Assembly (NCBI GenBank): GCA_016213425.1
Contig: JACRAI010000079.1
Location: 1 to 19,405 of the forward strand
Direction: 5' to 3'
Origin: an archaeon
Lineage (GTDB): Archaea; Nanobdellota; Nanobdellia; Woesearchaeales; ARS49
DNA length: 19,405 bases
Shown: piece by piece, positions 1 to 6,650 of the stretch
Layout of the letters: each line of letters starts with the position of its first letter
Position numbering within the stretch: the stretch's first letter is position 1
The notes under the pieces: model-generated
Seen by the model: only the letters and a program-made list of their open reading frames with translations
Database searches by the model: none
Told to the model about the DNA's origin: nothing
Position numbers and translations under genes: made by a program

Positions 1-1
1 G

Positions 2-1054
2 TCAAAAGAAGAATTAAGCAATATTTACCAAGATCAAACAACTCTTGAAAATAATTTAAAAGAGCTTGCAAGTGCATTAAGCAAAGAAAAGTTATCTCAG
101 AAAGCAAAAATTGCTTTATTAAACAAATATTCAATGGCAGTCACATTAGTTCTCAACAAAGATAGCGCAAGAATTAACAAACTTGTTAAGCATAATGAAG
201 GTCTTGCAAATCTAATAAATGAAGTAAGCACTAAAGTTGAGGATGTTCAAACAAGCTTTTTAGAATTAAGAGCAAAGACATATAGACCTGAGAATTCTGA
301 AAGAATTAATAAAATTATTACTCCTTGTGTAAGAGTTAGTTGCTATTTAGAAGTTGGTTCTGGAACGGTTATTTACAGCAAACAGGAAGGAGAATTTTTT
401 TATAATTATTTGACTACAGCACTGCACGTTGTTCAAGGTGCAACAGAAGGAAAAGCAATAACTGTGGTCACATTTGATAAAGAAGGGGATGAAGATGACT
501 CTTTTTCAGAAGAAGTAAAACTAATAAGAATGAATGAACGAAAAGATTTAGCATTTATAGAAATAGTATCTGATTATGAACTATCTCATGCAAAAATTGC
601 GTCAAAAGAAAAAGCAGAAAACATTCAAAGATTTGACGACGTTTATGCTGTTGGGTGTCCTTTGGGATATGAACCATTACAAACAAGAGGAGAAATAACC
701 GCAACAAACAAAGTGTTAGGAGAAGAAACCTATTGGATGACAAACGCTAATACTATCTTTGGCAACTCAGGTGGAGGAATCTTCTTGTCGGAAACTAATG
801 AGTTTATAGGCATGTTAGCAAGAATTTCAGCATACAACAATTTCATAAACATAGCTGTACCGCACATGGGAATTTTTGTTCCAGCACCTCATCTTTATGA
901 ATGGTTTGAAAGTGAAAACTTGCAATTTTTGTATGATGATTCTTTTAATAGAAAAGATTGCTTGAAAAAAGGAGTTCAATTAAACACAGGACACCAAATG
1001 CAAGAACCTGTCCAAGAAGAAGATCCTAGCACTCTTAAGCCAGTATTAAGATAA
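2..1054 (+). CDS. Trypsin-like serine protease, N-terminally cut by window edge
   Basis: Predicted chymotrypsin-fold serine protease. The frame is open from base 2, so the ATG at 134 is probably internal and the true start lies before the window. Counting from that ATG, the triad is visible as His98 (TTALHVVQ), Asp138 (RKDLAFIE) and Ser212 (FGNSGGGIF), with YAVGCPLGY just before the Ser loop. The 90 or so residues before the domain are rich in Leu, Glu, Lys and Asn and look like coiled coil. No PDZ domain follows; the C-terminus is a short polar tail. It is a paralogue of the next gene, sharing the order of motifs and the NLQFxYD stretch near the end, which suggests tandem duplication. By analogy with that paralogue the missing N-terminus may carry a membrane anchor. 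The fold call is secure; the substrate is unknown. Confidence 0.85.
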   Translation, partial: SKEELSNIYQDQTTLENNLKELASALSKEKLSQKAKIALLNKYSMAVTLVLNKDSARINKLVKHNEGLANLINEVSTKVEDVQTSFLELRAKTYRPENSERINKIITPCVRVSCYLEVGSGTVIYSKQEGEFFYNYLTTALHVVQGATEGKAITVVTFDKEGDEDDSFSEEVKLIRMNERKDLAFIEIVSDYELSHAKIASKEKAENIQRFDDVYAVGCPLGYEPLQTRGEITATNKVLGEETYWMTNANTIFGNSGGGIFLSETNEFIGMLARISAYNNFINIAVPHMGIFVPAPHLYEWFESENLQFLYDDSFNRKDCLKKGVQLNTGHQMQEPVQEEDPSTLKPVLR

Positions 1055-1067
1055 ATTTGTCAATAAA

Positions 1068-1077
1068 TTTATAAAAA
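1068..1077 (+). promoter_or_regulatory. Archaeal TATA box for the second protease
   Basis: TTTATAAAAA lies between the two protease genes, about 25 nt before the ATG at 1097. There is no Shine-Dalgarno sequence at that ATG, so a leaderless transcript is likely. The two proteases may therefore be transcribed separately despite lying in tandem. Confidence 0.5.
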
Positions 1078-1096
1078 TAACAAGTACGGGACAATT

Positions 1097-2221
1097 ATGA
1101 GTTTAAAAAAAGCAGGTTACGTGTTATTAGCATCAGGATTGGGAGTTATAGGAAGTTACGGAGCTTACTGGCAGAATAACAATAATAGAAAACAAGAAGA
1201 ACTCATTTTGAATCAAAGAGAGCAGATTCAAAATTTAGAAGAAGAATTTTCATTGCTTAAAAATTCACAAATTTCTTCTATAAAAACTGTTAAAGATATT
1301 TTTGAAGCAGTAAATAATTCTAACGCTAATTTAGAGGAGAGACTTGATTTTTTAACAAAACTCTTTTATGGAATGGATTCATTGCAGTCTTCAAAAATAG
1401 ATTTCTTAACTGGAAGATTTGATGTTATTAAAAAAAATGTTGAAATAAATAACAGCGAGATAGCAGAATTGAGACAAAAATCAGGGCAGCTAGATGTAGC
1501 AATTCATGGAATGAGACTTAGCAAAGATTTATTTGTTGATTTGAACAAAATGTATGAAGAAACAATAAGTCCAGTCATTAGGATTACTGACGGAATTTCA
1601 TCTGGAAGCGGAGTGGTAGTTTATAGCAAGCCAGACTTAAATAATCAATATCACACATTTATTTTAACAGTAAATCATGTGGTTGAAGATATTACACCTA
1701 ATGATCAGACGAGAGTTCAGGATTTCTTGAAAAACGGAATAATAAGAGGAATTTACCTGCCAAATGTAATTGCAAAAAAACCTTCAGCAGACTTAGCAAT
1801 CATTGAAGTTGTTGCCCCATTGCAAATGAAGACTGCAAAATTAATACCTAAATATAAAATAAATTATTTGAGATTGTATGAAAATGTTTGCGCAGTTGGA
1901 TGCCCTCTAGGCTATCCTCCACTACCAACAACAGGAATATTATCCAGCGTAAATACGCGATTAGAAGGTGAAAATTATTGGATGATAACTTCACCTACTG
2001 CTCCAGGAAATTCAGGCGGAGGTGTGTTTTTGTCAGAAACAAATGAATTAGTGGGTATAACAAGCAAAGTTGCAGGATTTCAAAATCCTTGGCCTAATTT
2101 AATTGCACACATGGGATTAATGGTATCTCCCGAAAGCATATACCAATTTTTAGACGAAAACAATCTTCAATTTATTTATGATGAAACATTCAATTTAGAA
2201 GATTACTTAAATAAAAAATAA
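1097..2221 (+). CDS. Membrane-anchored coiled-coil trypsin-like serine protease
   Basis: 374-residue predicted serine protease. Residues 6-25 form a hydrophobic signal anchor (AGYVLLASGLGVIGSYGAYW) after a lysine pair. Residues 30-150 are a Leu/Glu/Lys/Asn-rich helical region that reads as coiled coil. The protease domain starts near residue 158 and has His194 (TVNHVVED), Asp232 (PSADLAIIE) and Ser306 (APGNSGGGVF). Positive residues before the anchor and a long spacer suggest that the catalytic domain is held on the outer face of the membrane at the end of a stalk. HtrA/DegP proteins share this catalytic layout but carry C-terminal PDZ domains, which are absent here. The gene ends 3 nt from the convergent gene on the other strand. 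The role may be surface protein processing or quality control, but nothing in the sequence fixes it. Confidence 0.87.
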   Translation: MSLKKAGYVLLASGLGVIGSYGAYWQNNNNRKQEELILNQREQIQNLEEEFSLLKNSQISSIKTVKDIFEAVNNSNANLEERLDFLTKLFYGMDSLQSSKIDFLTGRFDVIKKNVEINNSEIAELRQKSGQLDVAIHGMRLSKDLFVDLNKMYEETISPVIRITDGISSGSGVVVYSKPDLNNQYHTFILTVNHVVEDITPNDQTRVQDFLKNGIIRGIYLPNVIAKKPSADLAIIEVVAPLQMKTAKLIPKYKINYLRLYENVCAVGCPLGYPPLPTTGILSSVNTRLEGENYWMITSPTAPGNSGGGVFLSETNELVGITSKVAGFQNPWPNLIAHMGLMVSPESIYQFLDENNLQFIYDETFNLEDYLNKK

Positions 2222-2224
2222 AAC

Positions 2225-3088
2225 TTAAATTCTATAAAGAGGCAAGCTAGCACACCTAAATGCTCCGCCAATTTTTGTTGTTTCATAAAAATTTAATTCT
2301 AAAACTTCTACGTTCAATCCTTCTAAATATAAATTCATTTTTTTAGAAGACTTTCTAGATATTACTTTTGTAGGCGACAAAGATAAAACATTTGTAAATA
2401 ATTCTTGTTGTTCTTCTTTTGTTAATAAAATAAAAGAGTATTTGTCTTGAAAAGATCTTGGCAAGTCATAAATTCCTTGTCTGTACAGAAATGCATGCTC
2501 TTTGCATATGGGCATGAAAGAACAATCAAGATGCAGTACATCTTCTCCTTGACTTGGCCTCTTAAGATAAATGGGAGTTATTTTGTAATTAGGAAAGTTT
2601 TTCTTTAAAAAAAACAATCCTTGAAGACCAGTCCTTTGGCCTATGCCAACAAAAATTTCTTCTTTATCATAAATAACATCCCCACCTTCAATATTTGCAT
2701 TTTCTGGAGCGTACAAGATTTTTGATGGATGAATTTTTTCAAGAATTTTATTTAATCCTTTAATTTCATTTTTTCTTTCTTCTTTAGCCATGCTTGAAAC
2801 AACAAAAACATCGTTGATAACAAAGCCTACATCACGAGTAAATATTTGCTCTTGAACACCTTCAACTGGTTCTACTTCATGAATTTTAACGCTGTTCTTT
2901 ATTAAGCACTGTTTAAAGTTCTCGTACTCTTCAATGATTTTTTCTTTTCTTGGAGCATTTACACCAAAAAAATGTTTTTGACGCTCGTTAAGAATTTTCA
3001 AAGGAACTTGATTAAAAGTATAAGGACATCCTAGAACAACTTCTTTTAAAACACCTGTTTCAGAATTAACATTAAGTTCTAAGGCCAT
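2225..3088 (-). CDS. DDAH/amidinotransferase-fold (pentein) hydrolase
   Basis: 287-residue member of the guanidino-group-modifying (pentein) superfamily, closest in pattern to dimethylarginine dimethylaminohydrolase and related arginine-modifying enzymes. Family landmarks appear in order: IFTRDVGFVI (substrate Asp), NIEGGDVI (acid-rich signature), HLDC (catalytic His) and the C-terminal GGAFRCASLPL, whose Cys is the expected nucleophile. The length of about 285 residues is usual for DDAH. Family members hydrolyse, or transfer amidino groups from, arginine derivatives through a covalent Cys intermediate. The gene has its own promoter and appears leaderless, since no Shine-Dalgarno sequence precedes the ATG. 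It is distinct from the second pentein at 9347-10126, which belongs to the agmatine-deiminase-like branch. The exact substrate (arginine, methylarginine or another guanidine) cannot be read from the sequence. Confidence 0.85.
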   Translation of the reverse strand: MALELNVNSETGVLKEVVLGCPYTFNQVPLKILNERQKHFFGVNAPRKEKIIEEYENFKQCLIKNSVKIHEVEPVEGVQEQIFTRDVGFVINDVFVVSSMAKEERKNEIKGLNKILEKIHPSKILYAPENANIEGGDVIYDKEEIFVGIGQRTGLQGLFFLKKNFPNYKITPIYLKRPSQGEDVLHLDCSFMPICKEHAFLYRQGIYDLPRSFQDKYSFILLTKEEQQELFTNVLSLSPTKVISRKSSKKMNLYLEGLNVEVLELNFYETTKIGGAFRCASLPLYRI

Positions 3089-3110
3089 GAATAAACTTCA
3101 TACTGCAAGC

Positions 3111-3121
3111 ATTATATATTT
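3111..3121 (-). promoter_or_regulatory. TATA box for the DDAH-like gene
   Basis: On the minus strand this reads AATATATAAT, ending about 23 nt before the ATG at 3088. The distance fits an archaeal TATA box driving a leaderless transcript. Confidence 0.55.
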
Positions 3122-3159
3122 TGTGACTTAAAATGAATTCATAATACATGAAACAAAAA

Positions 3160-3175
3160 ACTACTTCGAAGTAGT
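3160..3175. promoter_or_regulatory. Perfect 16-bp palindrome, candidate operator
   Basis: ACTACTTCGAAGTAGT is an exact inverted repeat flanked by A-runs. It sits in the 161-bp divergent intergenic region, 12 bp upstream of the plus-strand TATA box (3188-3196) and about 40 bp upstream of the minus-strand one. It lies outside both predicted transcripts, so a DNA-binding dimer site is more likely than an RNA hairpin. The regulator is unknown. Confidence 0.45.
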
Positions 3176-3187
3176 CAAAATAGAAAG

Positions 3188-3196
3188 TTTTAAATA
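3188..3196 (+). promoter_or_regulatory. TATA box for the membrane protein/isochorismatase operon
   Basis: TTTTAAATA preceded by a purine-rich BRE-like GAAAG. It predicts transcription start near 3215-3222, giving a leader of roughly 30 nt before the ATG at 3250. No clear Shine-Dalgarno sequence is visible in that leader. Confidence 0.5.
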
Positions 3197-3249
3197 GGAT
3201 CAAATAGTATTCCTCTTAAAAAAACAATTTCAAAATAAAACAAAAGTCA

Positions 3250-3654
3250 ATGTCACAAGAAAATTTAGAACAAAAAACACAATCCTTGCCTTTCAAAGAG
3301 AAATTGAAAGAAAGTTTCAAAGCTTTACCAATAATTCTTGGCTGCACTGGAGGGATCTTTGTATTTCTTCATGCCACAGATTGTTCGAGTGTTGCAAACA
3401 GAATCGCTCCTCAAGAACTTAATTTTTTCAATTACTTGGCGGGCGGAGCAGGACTTTATGGCGGATTTGTTAATCAAAAACACAAAAAATTAACTTCAAT
3501 AGCTGCGCTTTTAACTTCATTTGCTCCTGAAATAAAAGAATATTTCTCGCAACCAAATACAGATTTAAAAACACTAGGATTGTTAGTGGGAGTAAAAAGT
3601 TTAAGTTATGGTCTTTTTTATACAGTAGGATATTTTGGACAAAAGGAAGATTGA
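3250..3654 (+). CDS. Small membrane protein of unknown function
   Basis: 134-residue protein that I do not recognise. A polar, charged N-terminus (about 25 residues) precedes hydrophobic stretches near residues 26-43 (LPIILGCTGGIFVFLHA), 60-75 (Gly-rich, YLAGGAGLYGGF), about 80-92 and about 105-128. This suggests three or four short membrane segments. It ends with a short charged tail. Its stop codon is 1 nt from the ATG of the isochorismatase-family gene, so the two are almost certainly co-transcribed and translationally coupled. That pairing does not reveal a function. The hydrophobic segments and the operon position support a real gene. Confidence 0.7.
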   Translation: MSQENLEQKTQSLPFKEKLKESFKALPIILGCTGGIFVFLHATDCSSVANRIAPQELNFFNYLAGGAGLYGGFVNQKHKKLTSIAALLTSFAPEIKEYFSQPNTDLKTLGLLVGVKSLSYGLFYTVGYFGQKED

Positions 3655-3655
3655 A

Positions 3656-4165
3656 ATGAATCCAGCTATTTTAATCATAGATATGCAGTCTCGTTATTTA
3701 AGAGATATTAGACTTAAAGAGACAGAAATACTGATTGCTTCACAAATTGAAGTTCTGTCTCAATGCAGTTCTAGTAACATACCTGCTATTTTAATTGAAT
3801 TTGAAGGAGCTAGCGAAACAATCAGAGAAATAATTAATGCATGGGAAAAAGTAAATAGAAAAAACTTAATCATGAAAAGCAGTCTCAACGCATTTGACAA
3901 AACAAGACTTGATAGAATTCTTAAAGATTGGAATATTGATCAAGTAATTTTAGGAGGAGTTGAAGCTTCCGCATGTGTATACAGTACTGCCGTGGGAGCC
4001 CTCACTCATAAATACTCAATCGGAACTTCAAAGGACTTAATAGCAGATCCATATCAGGCAACTTCAGCATATGAGAACACTGTTGACTTTTTTAAAGTTA
4101 AAGGAGATCTTTTTAATGATCATAAAGAACTTTTAGAATATTTAAATAAGGCAGTACTTATTTAG
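3656..4165 (+). CDS. Isochorismatase-family cysteine hydrolase (nicotinamidase-like)
   Basis: 169-residue cysteine hydrolase of the isochorismatase/nicotinamidase family. The Asp-Lys-Cys triad is visible: Asp in AILIIDMQSRYL at the N-terminus, Lys in LIMKSSLNAF mid-protein, and the nucleophile in GGVEASACVYSTA. The VILGGVEASACV context, with a cis-peptide-like turn before Cys, is characteristic. I chose the ATG at 3656 over an upstream in-frame TTG at 3635, because GGAAGA lies about 9 nt before it and the gene then begins 1 nt after the previous stop. The length is slightly short for the family (about 180-210). Members hydrolyse amides or vinyl ethers such as nicotinamide. Substrate residues for nicotinamidase, such as a metal-binding His cluster, are not evident, so the substrate is open. 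Confidence 0.85.
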   Translation: MNPAILIIDMQSRYLRDIRLKETEILIASQIEVLSQCSSSNIPAILIEFEGASETIREIINAWEKVNRKNLIMKSSLNAFDKTRLDRILKDWNIDQVILGGVEASACVYSTAVGALTHKYSIGTSKDLIADPYQATSAYENTVDFFKVKGDLFNDHKELLEYLNKAVLI

Positions 4166-4187
4166 GATATTGCAAAAAATAATAAGT

Positions 4188-4195
4188 TTTATATA
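4188..4195 (+). promoter_or_regulatory. TATA box for the DUF655 gene
   Basis: TTTATATA begins 23 nt after the preceding stop codon. Transcription would start near 4216-4222, leaving a leader of about 30 nt before the ATG at 4250. This suggests DUF655 is transcribed independently of the isochorismatase gene. Confidence 0.55.
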
Positions 4196-4249
4196 CAACC
4201 TCATGCTAGAATTCTTCAATCATGTTAAAAATGGCTAGAAAAACGGCTA

Positions 4250-4828
4250 ATGAGTATAAAAATGGAAGCGCAAACGCAGAAGAAAAAGGAAGAGTATGCT
4301 ATCGTGCTAGATTTCTTGCCACACGGCTATCCTTTTGATAAAACACCTAGCCATAAAAAGACTGCTATTGTTCAAGCTTTAGGAAAAAACAGATTTGTTC
4401 TTTTGGAATTAGTTCCTAAAAAAGATGTATTCTTGAGACCTTATCAAGAAGTTTATATTGGAGAAGGTAAAAGAGAAGAGATACATCACATTATAGGAAA
4501 GCTTCCACTTGAAAGAATGACTGCGGCTGCTAAGTCCGAACTAGAATTTGTTGTTAAAGATTTAGTTAAAAAAACTGAACCTGATTTTGTTGAATTTTTT
4601 AATAAAGCTCAGCCTTTAACTACAAGAATGCATCAGTTAGAATTATTGCCAGGGCTTGGTAAAAAGCACATGTGGGAAATAATTGAAGAAAGACAAAACA
4701 AGCCTTTTGAAAGTTTTGAAGATATAAAGAAAAGAGTAAAATTAATGCCAGATCCAGAGAAAATAATAGTTAAAAGAATAATTGATGAAGTATTGGGTGT
4801 TGAAGAAAGAAAAGTATTTGCAGAATAA
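4250..4828 (+). CDS. DUF655 archaeal nucleotide-binding protein
   Basis: 192-residue member of DUF655, an almost exclusively archaeal family of putative RNA/DNA-binding proteins with an OB-like N-terminal part and a C-terminal helix-hairpin-helix. Signature stretches are AIVLDFLPHGYP and ALGKNRFVLLELVPK in the N-terminal half, PYQEVYIGEGKREEIHHIIG in the middle, and the hairpin LELLPGLGKKHMWEIIEER followed by PFESFEDIKKRVKLMPDP. The length is normal for the family. The start could be the ATG at 4250 or the in-frame ATG at 4262; neither has a Shine-Dalgarno sequence. DUF655 genes often lie near rRNA-processing or translation genes in archaea, which is not the case here. The biochemical role is not established. 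It is the best single marker in the window that the host is archaeal. Confidence 0.9.
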   Translation: MSIKMEAQTQKKKEEYAIVLDFLPHGYPFDKTPSHKKTAIVQALGKNRFVLLELVPKKDVFLRPYQEVYIGEGKREEIHHIIGKLPLERMTAAAKSELEFVVKDLVKKTEPDFVEFFNKAQPLTTRMHQLELLPGLGKKHMWEIIEERQNKPFESFEDIKKRVKLMPDPEKIIVKRIIDEVLGVEERKVFAE

Positions 4829-4835
4829 ATTTTTA

Positions 4836-4958
4836 TTATCTATTTCTAAAACTTACAAAACAAGCTTTTTTGATCCAACAAGCTTCGCATTGAGGTATTT
4901 GTTCATACTTCTTGCCAAAACAAGGATCATTAACCAATTTTATCATTTTTATTTCCAT
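4836..4958 (-). CDS. 40-residue four-cysteine protein, leaderless
   Basis: Small gene found by reading the minus strand between DUF655 and the C39 peptidase. It encodes 40 residues from an ATG at 4958 to a TAA at 4836. The middle reads NDPCFGKKYEQIPQCEACWI and continues to KKACF, giving cysteines 13, 24, 27 and 33. The spacing Cys-X10-Cys-X2-Cys-X5-Cys suits zinc or iron-sulfur binding and resembles the CFGK...CxxC.....C cysteine motif that I recall from small archaeal and phage proteins. A TTTAAATA box sits 25 nt before the ATG, the right distance for a leaderless archaeal mRNA. The gene converges on DUF655 with a 7-nt gap between stops. The function is unknown; promoter and motif together make a real gene likely. 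Confidence 0.6.
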   Translation of the reverse strand: MEIKMIKLVNDPCFGKKYEQIPQCEACWIKKACFVSFRNR

Positions 4959-4982
4959 AACACACAAATATGGCTGATTTGA

Positions 4983-4990
4983 TATTTAAA
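4983..4990 (-). promoter_or_regulatory. TATA box for the small cysteine protein
   Basis: On the minus strand this is TTTAAATA, centred 28 nt before the ATG at 4958. It is the same sequence and distance as the box before the tandem paralogue at 7830. Confidence 0.5.
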
Positions 4991-5069
4991 GGTATCTATT
5001 TGATGAGTTTTCTTTGTTTTATTAACTATTAAAAATGTCTAGTTGTTTCGCGATAACAGATTGAAAAAT

Positions 5070-5540
5070 TTATTTTTTTATTTTATGTAGAACAATCATT
5101 CTTCTTATGATAATATCTTCTTTCTTTTCAAGAACCTCTTTAAAGTCGAACCAGATTCTTCTAAAAAAGTCAAGTTTAAATTTTCTTATGTGTTTTTCTT
5201 CTGGGTCTGATAAGTATATTATTTTTTTGTCGATTCCTACAACTACAGAATAATGTGTATCATAATCAGAAAACCATGCGACAATAACTGGAATTTTTTT
5301 GTTAACAACATATTTTCTTATATCTTTAAACTCGCAGAAATCTTTAACAAATCCAGTCAAACCGAGAGTTTTTGCAGCCTTAACAATATTGCTTGCTCTT
5401 GTTCCGTGAGCGTCAGATTTACATAACTCGACTAACTCGTCTCGAGATTTTTTAATTCCAAAAAAATATAGTATTACCTTTAGACAAGTTGGACCACAGG
5501 TTATTTCAGTTTTTTGTTTGAAATTTTTTACGTTTAACAT
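5070..5540 (-). CDS. Stand-alone C39-like cysteine peptidase
   Basis: 156-residue protein consisting almost only of a C39-type papain-fold peptidase domain. The catalytic set is complete: Gln9 in FKQKTEITCGPTC (oxyanion hole), Cys15, His96 in YDTHYSVVVGID and Asp112 in YLSDPEE. C39 domains usually sit at the N-terminus of ABC transporters and cut leader peptides at double-Gly sites, but single-domain versions are common. No signal peptide is visible, so it probably acts in the cytoplasm. It starts 24 nt after the stop of the tandem-paralogue gene on the same strand and is likely the third gene of that operon. GAGGT lies about 15 nt before the ATG, too far to be a strong ribosome site. The substrate is unknown; maturation of a peptide is a reasonable guess. 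Confidence 0.82.
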   Translation of the reverse strand: MLNVKNFKQKTEITCGPTCLKVILYFFGIKKSRDELVELCKSDAHGTRASNIVKAAKTLGLTGFVKDFCEFKDIRKYVVNKKIPVIVAWFSDYDTHYSVVVGIDKKIIYLSDPEEKHIRKFKLDFFRRIWFDFKEVLEKKEDIIIRRMIVLHKIKK

Positions 5541-5564
5541 TACAAAAATTTTTATACCTCTTTT

Positions 5565-6650
5565 TTACAATAAATCATTAATTGAAGCTCTATACATGAT
5601 ATCATAGGGACTGATATCTATATACTTTTCTATTATTTGCTTTACTCCTCTATTTAAAATAGCTAGTTGAGTAATGGAATCTTGACTTAAATTTTCAGGA
5701 TCATTAATATTGAAATAATTCTTTACTTTTTTAATGCTGTTTTCTATAAATTCAGGAGGCATTTGGTAAGGAGATCTATCATTAGTATACTTTCCAGGCC
5801 AATCTTTATTGAGTAAATCTCTTAGGTCATCAAACTCTTTAACCCAAATTTCTCCCTCAATATTTTTTCTTATTCTACCAAAGCCCAAAAATTCTCTTAA
5901 TTCTTCTTCAAAAAGAACAAATTTTTCTTTATCAATTGAGTGAAGTTTTGCCGCATAAAAACAAGCATCTGCCATTTCATTAATACTATCACTGTGAATC
6001 ACCAAATAATTAGTTTGAGCTCTACACTTTAAACTGTCATAAACTGTAGCAGTTTGACCAACGTAAGCACCTGGAAAGCCAATCATATCTTTATCTGTTT
6101 TAAAACATGGAGGAAGAATACAGGAGGGATTAGAAAAGTATAAAGCTAAAAAAATAAAAGGCATTTTTTTAGTATCAACATTTTCAACACACACTTGGAC
6201 TGTGCTTGAAATTTCAGGAAAAAGAGGGCTTATTTCTTCTAGCAGCCATCTTAAAGCGTAAGGGTTTGTAGGTAAAACTCTTATTTCTGAAGTTTGATTG
6301 CTGTGATTTTCGCTTCTAGGAACTGAATTAGGAAAACAATATTTTCCATCATTCAAGTAATCTAAAAAATCTTTAGACAAAACAGTTGAATAACCTAGTT
6401 CTACTCCTACTGTTGGTAAGTTTTTAGAATATGCATGAACTTGCTTCAAAAAATTAACTAAATCTTGTTTTTGTTTTATTTCTAAATAACTTTTGAAATG
6501 AATCAACTCATAATCACCGAAATTTAAACCATCATGATCGGTTAATTCACTGAGAGTTTTCTTGAATTCTTCACAAACAATTTTTTTTCTTGAAATATGA
6601 GAAACGTACGCGGGTTTTTTAGAAAATAAAATAATTATTCTTTCAAGCAT
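5565..6650 (-). CDS. Unknown protein, tandem paralogue 2 (possible amidoligase-like fold)
   Basis: 361-residue protein of a family I do not recognise, paralogous along its length to the gene just before it. Shared blocks include LPTVGVELGYS, SEIRVLPTNPYALRWLLEE, a VQVC strand, FLALYFxxPSC, IGFPGAYVGQT, RAQTNY and a C-terminal SPxDIxYRxSxxxxL. The order GxELxYS, ExRxxPTN, VQVC, then ..RAQTN loosely recalls carboxylate-amine ligases of the glutamine-synthetase/glutamate-cysteine-ligase fold (GxExE, ExR.P, HVHVG, LExR). Here the expected acidic residue before RAQTNY is Cys, so this copy may have lost activity. It lacks the roughly 40-residue basic N-terminal extension of its partner. Its ATG overlaps the partner's TGA by 8 nt. 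The fold idea is an inference only. Confidence 0.75.
   Translation of the reverse strand: MLERIIILFSKKPAYVSHISRKKIVCEEFKKTLSELTDHDGLNFGDYELIHFKSYLEIKQKQDLVNFLKQVHAYSKNLPTVGVELGYSTVLSKDFLDYLNDGKYCFPNSVPRSENHSNQTSEIRVLPTNPYALRWLLEEISPLFPEISSTVQVCVENVDTKKMPFIFLALYFSNPSCILPPCFKTDKDMIGFPGAYVGQTATVYDSLKCRAQTNYLVIHSDSINEMADACFYAAKLHSIDKEKFVLFEEELREFLGFGRIRKNIEGEIWVKEFDDLRDLLNKDWPGKYTNDRSPYQMPPEFIENSIKKVKNYFNINDPENLSQDSITQLAILNRGVKQIIEKYIDISPYDIMYRASINDLL

Noticed and set aside
4222..4338. 38-codon frame starting at the predicted transcription start of DUF655 and overlapping its 5' end
   Set aside because: It could be a leaderless upstream frame, but the product is an out-of-frame shadow of DUF655 with no independent features. 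A mis-assigned transcription start is the simpler explanation.
4782..4982. 66-codon plus-strand frame after DUF655
   Set aside because: It overlaps the DUF655 end out of frame and lies antisense to the better supported cysteine protein; it has no ribosome site and its product is a low-information hydrophobic sequence.
5553..5562. TATA-like GGTATAAAAA just before the C39 peptidase gene
   Set aside because: It ends about 10 nt before the ATG, too close to drive a transcript that includes the start codon. The gene is more likely read through from the paralogue upstream.
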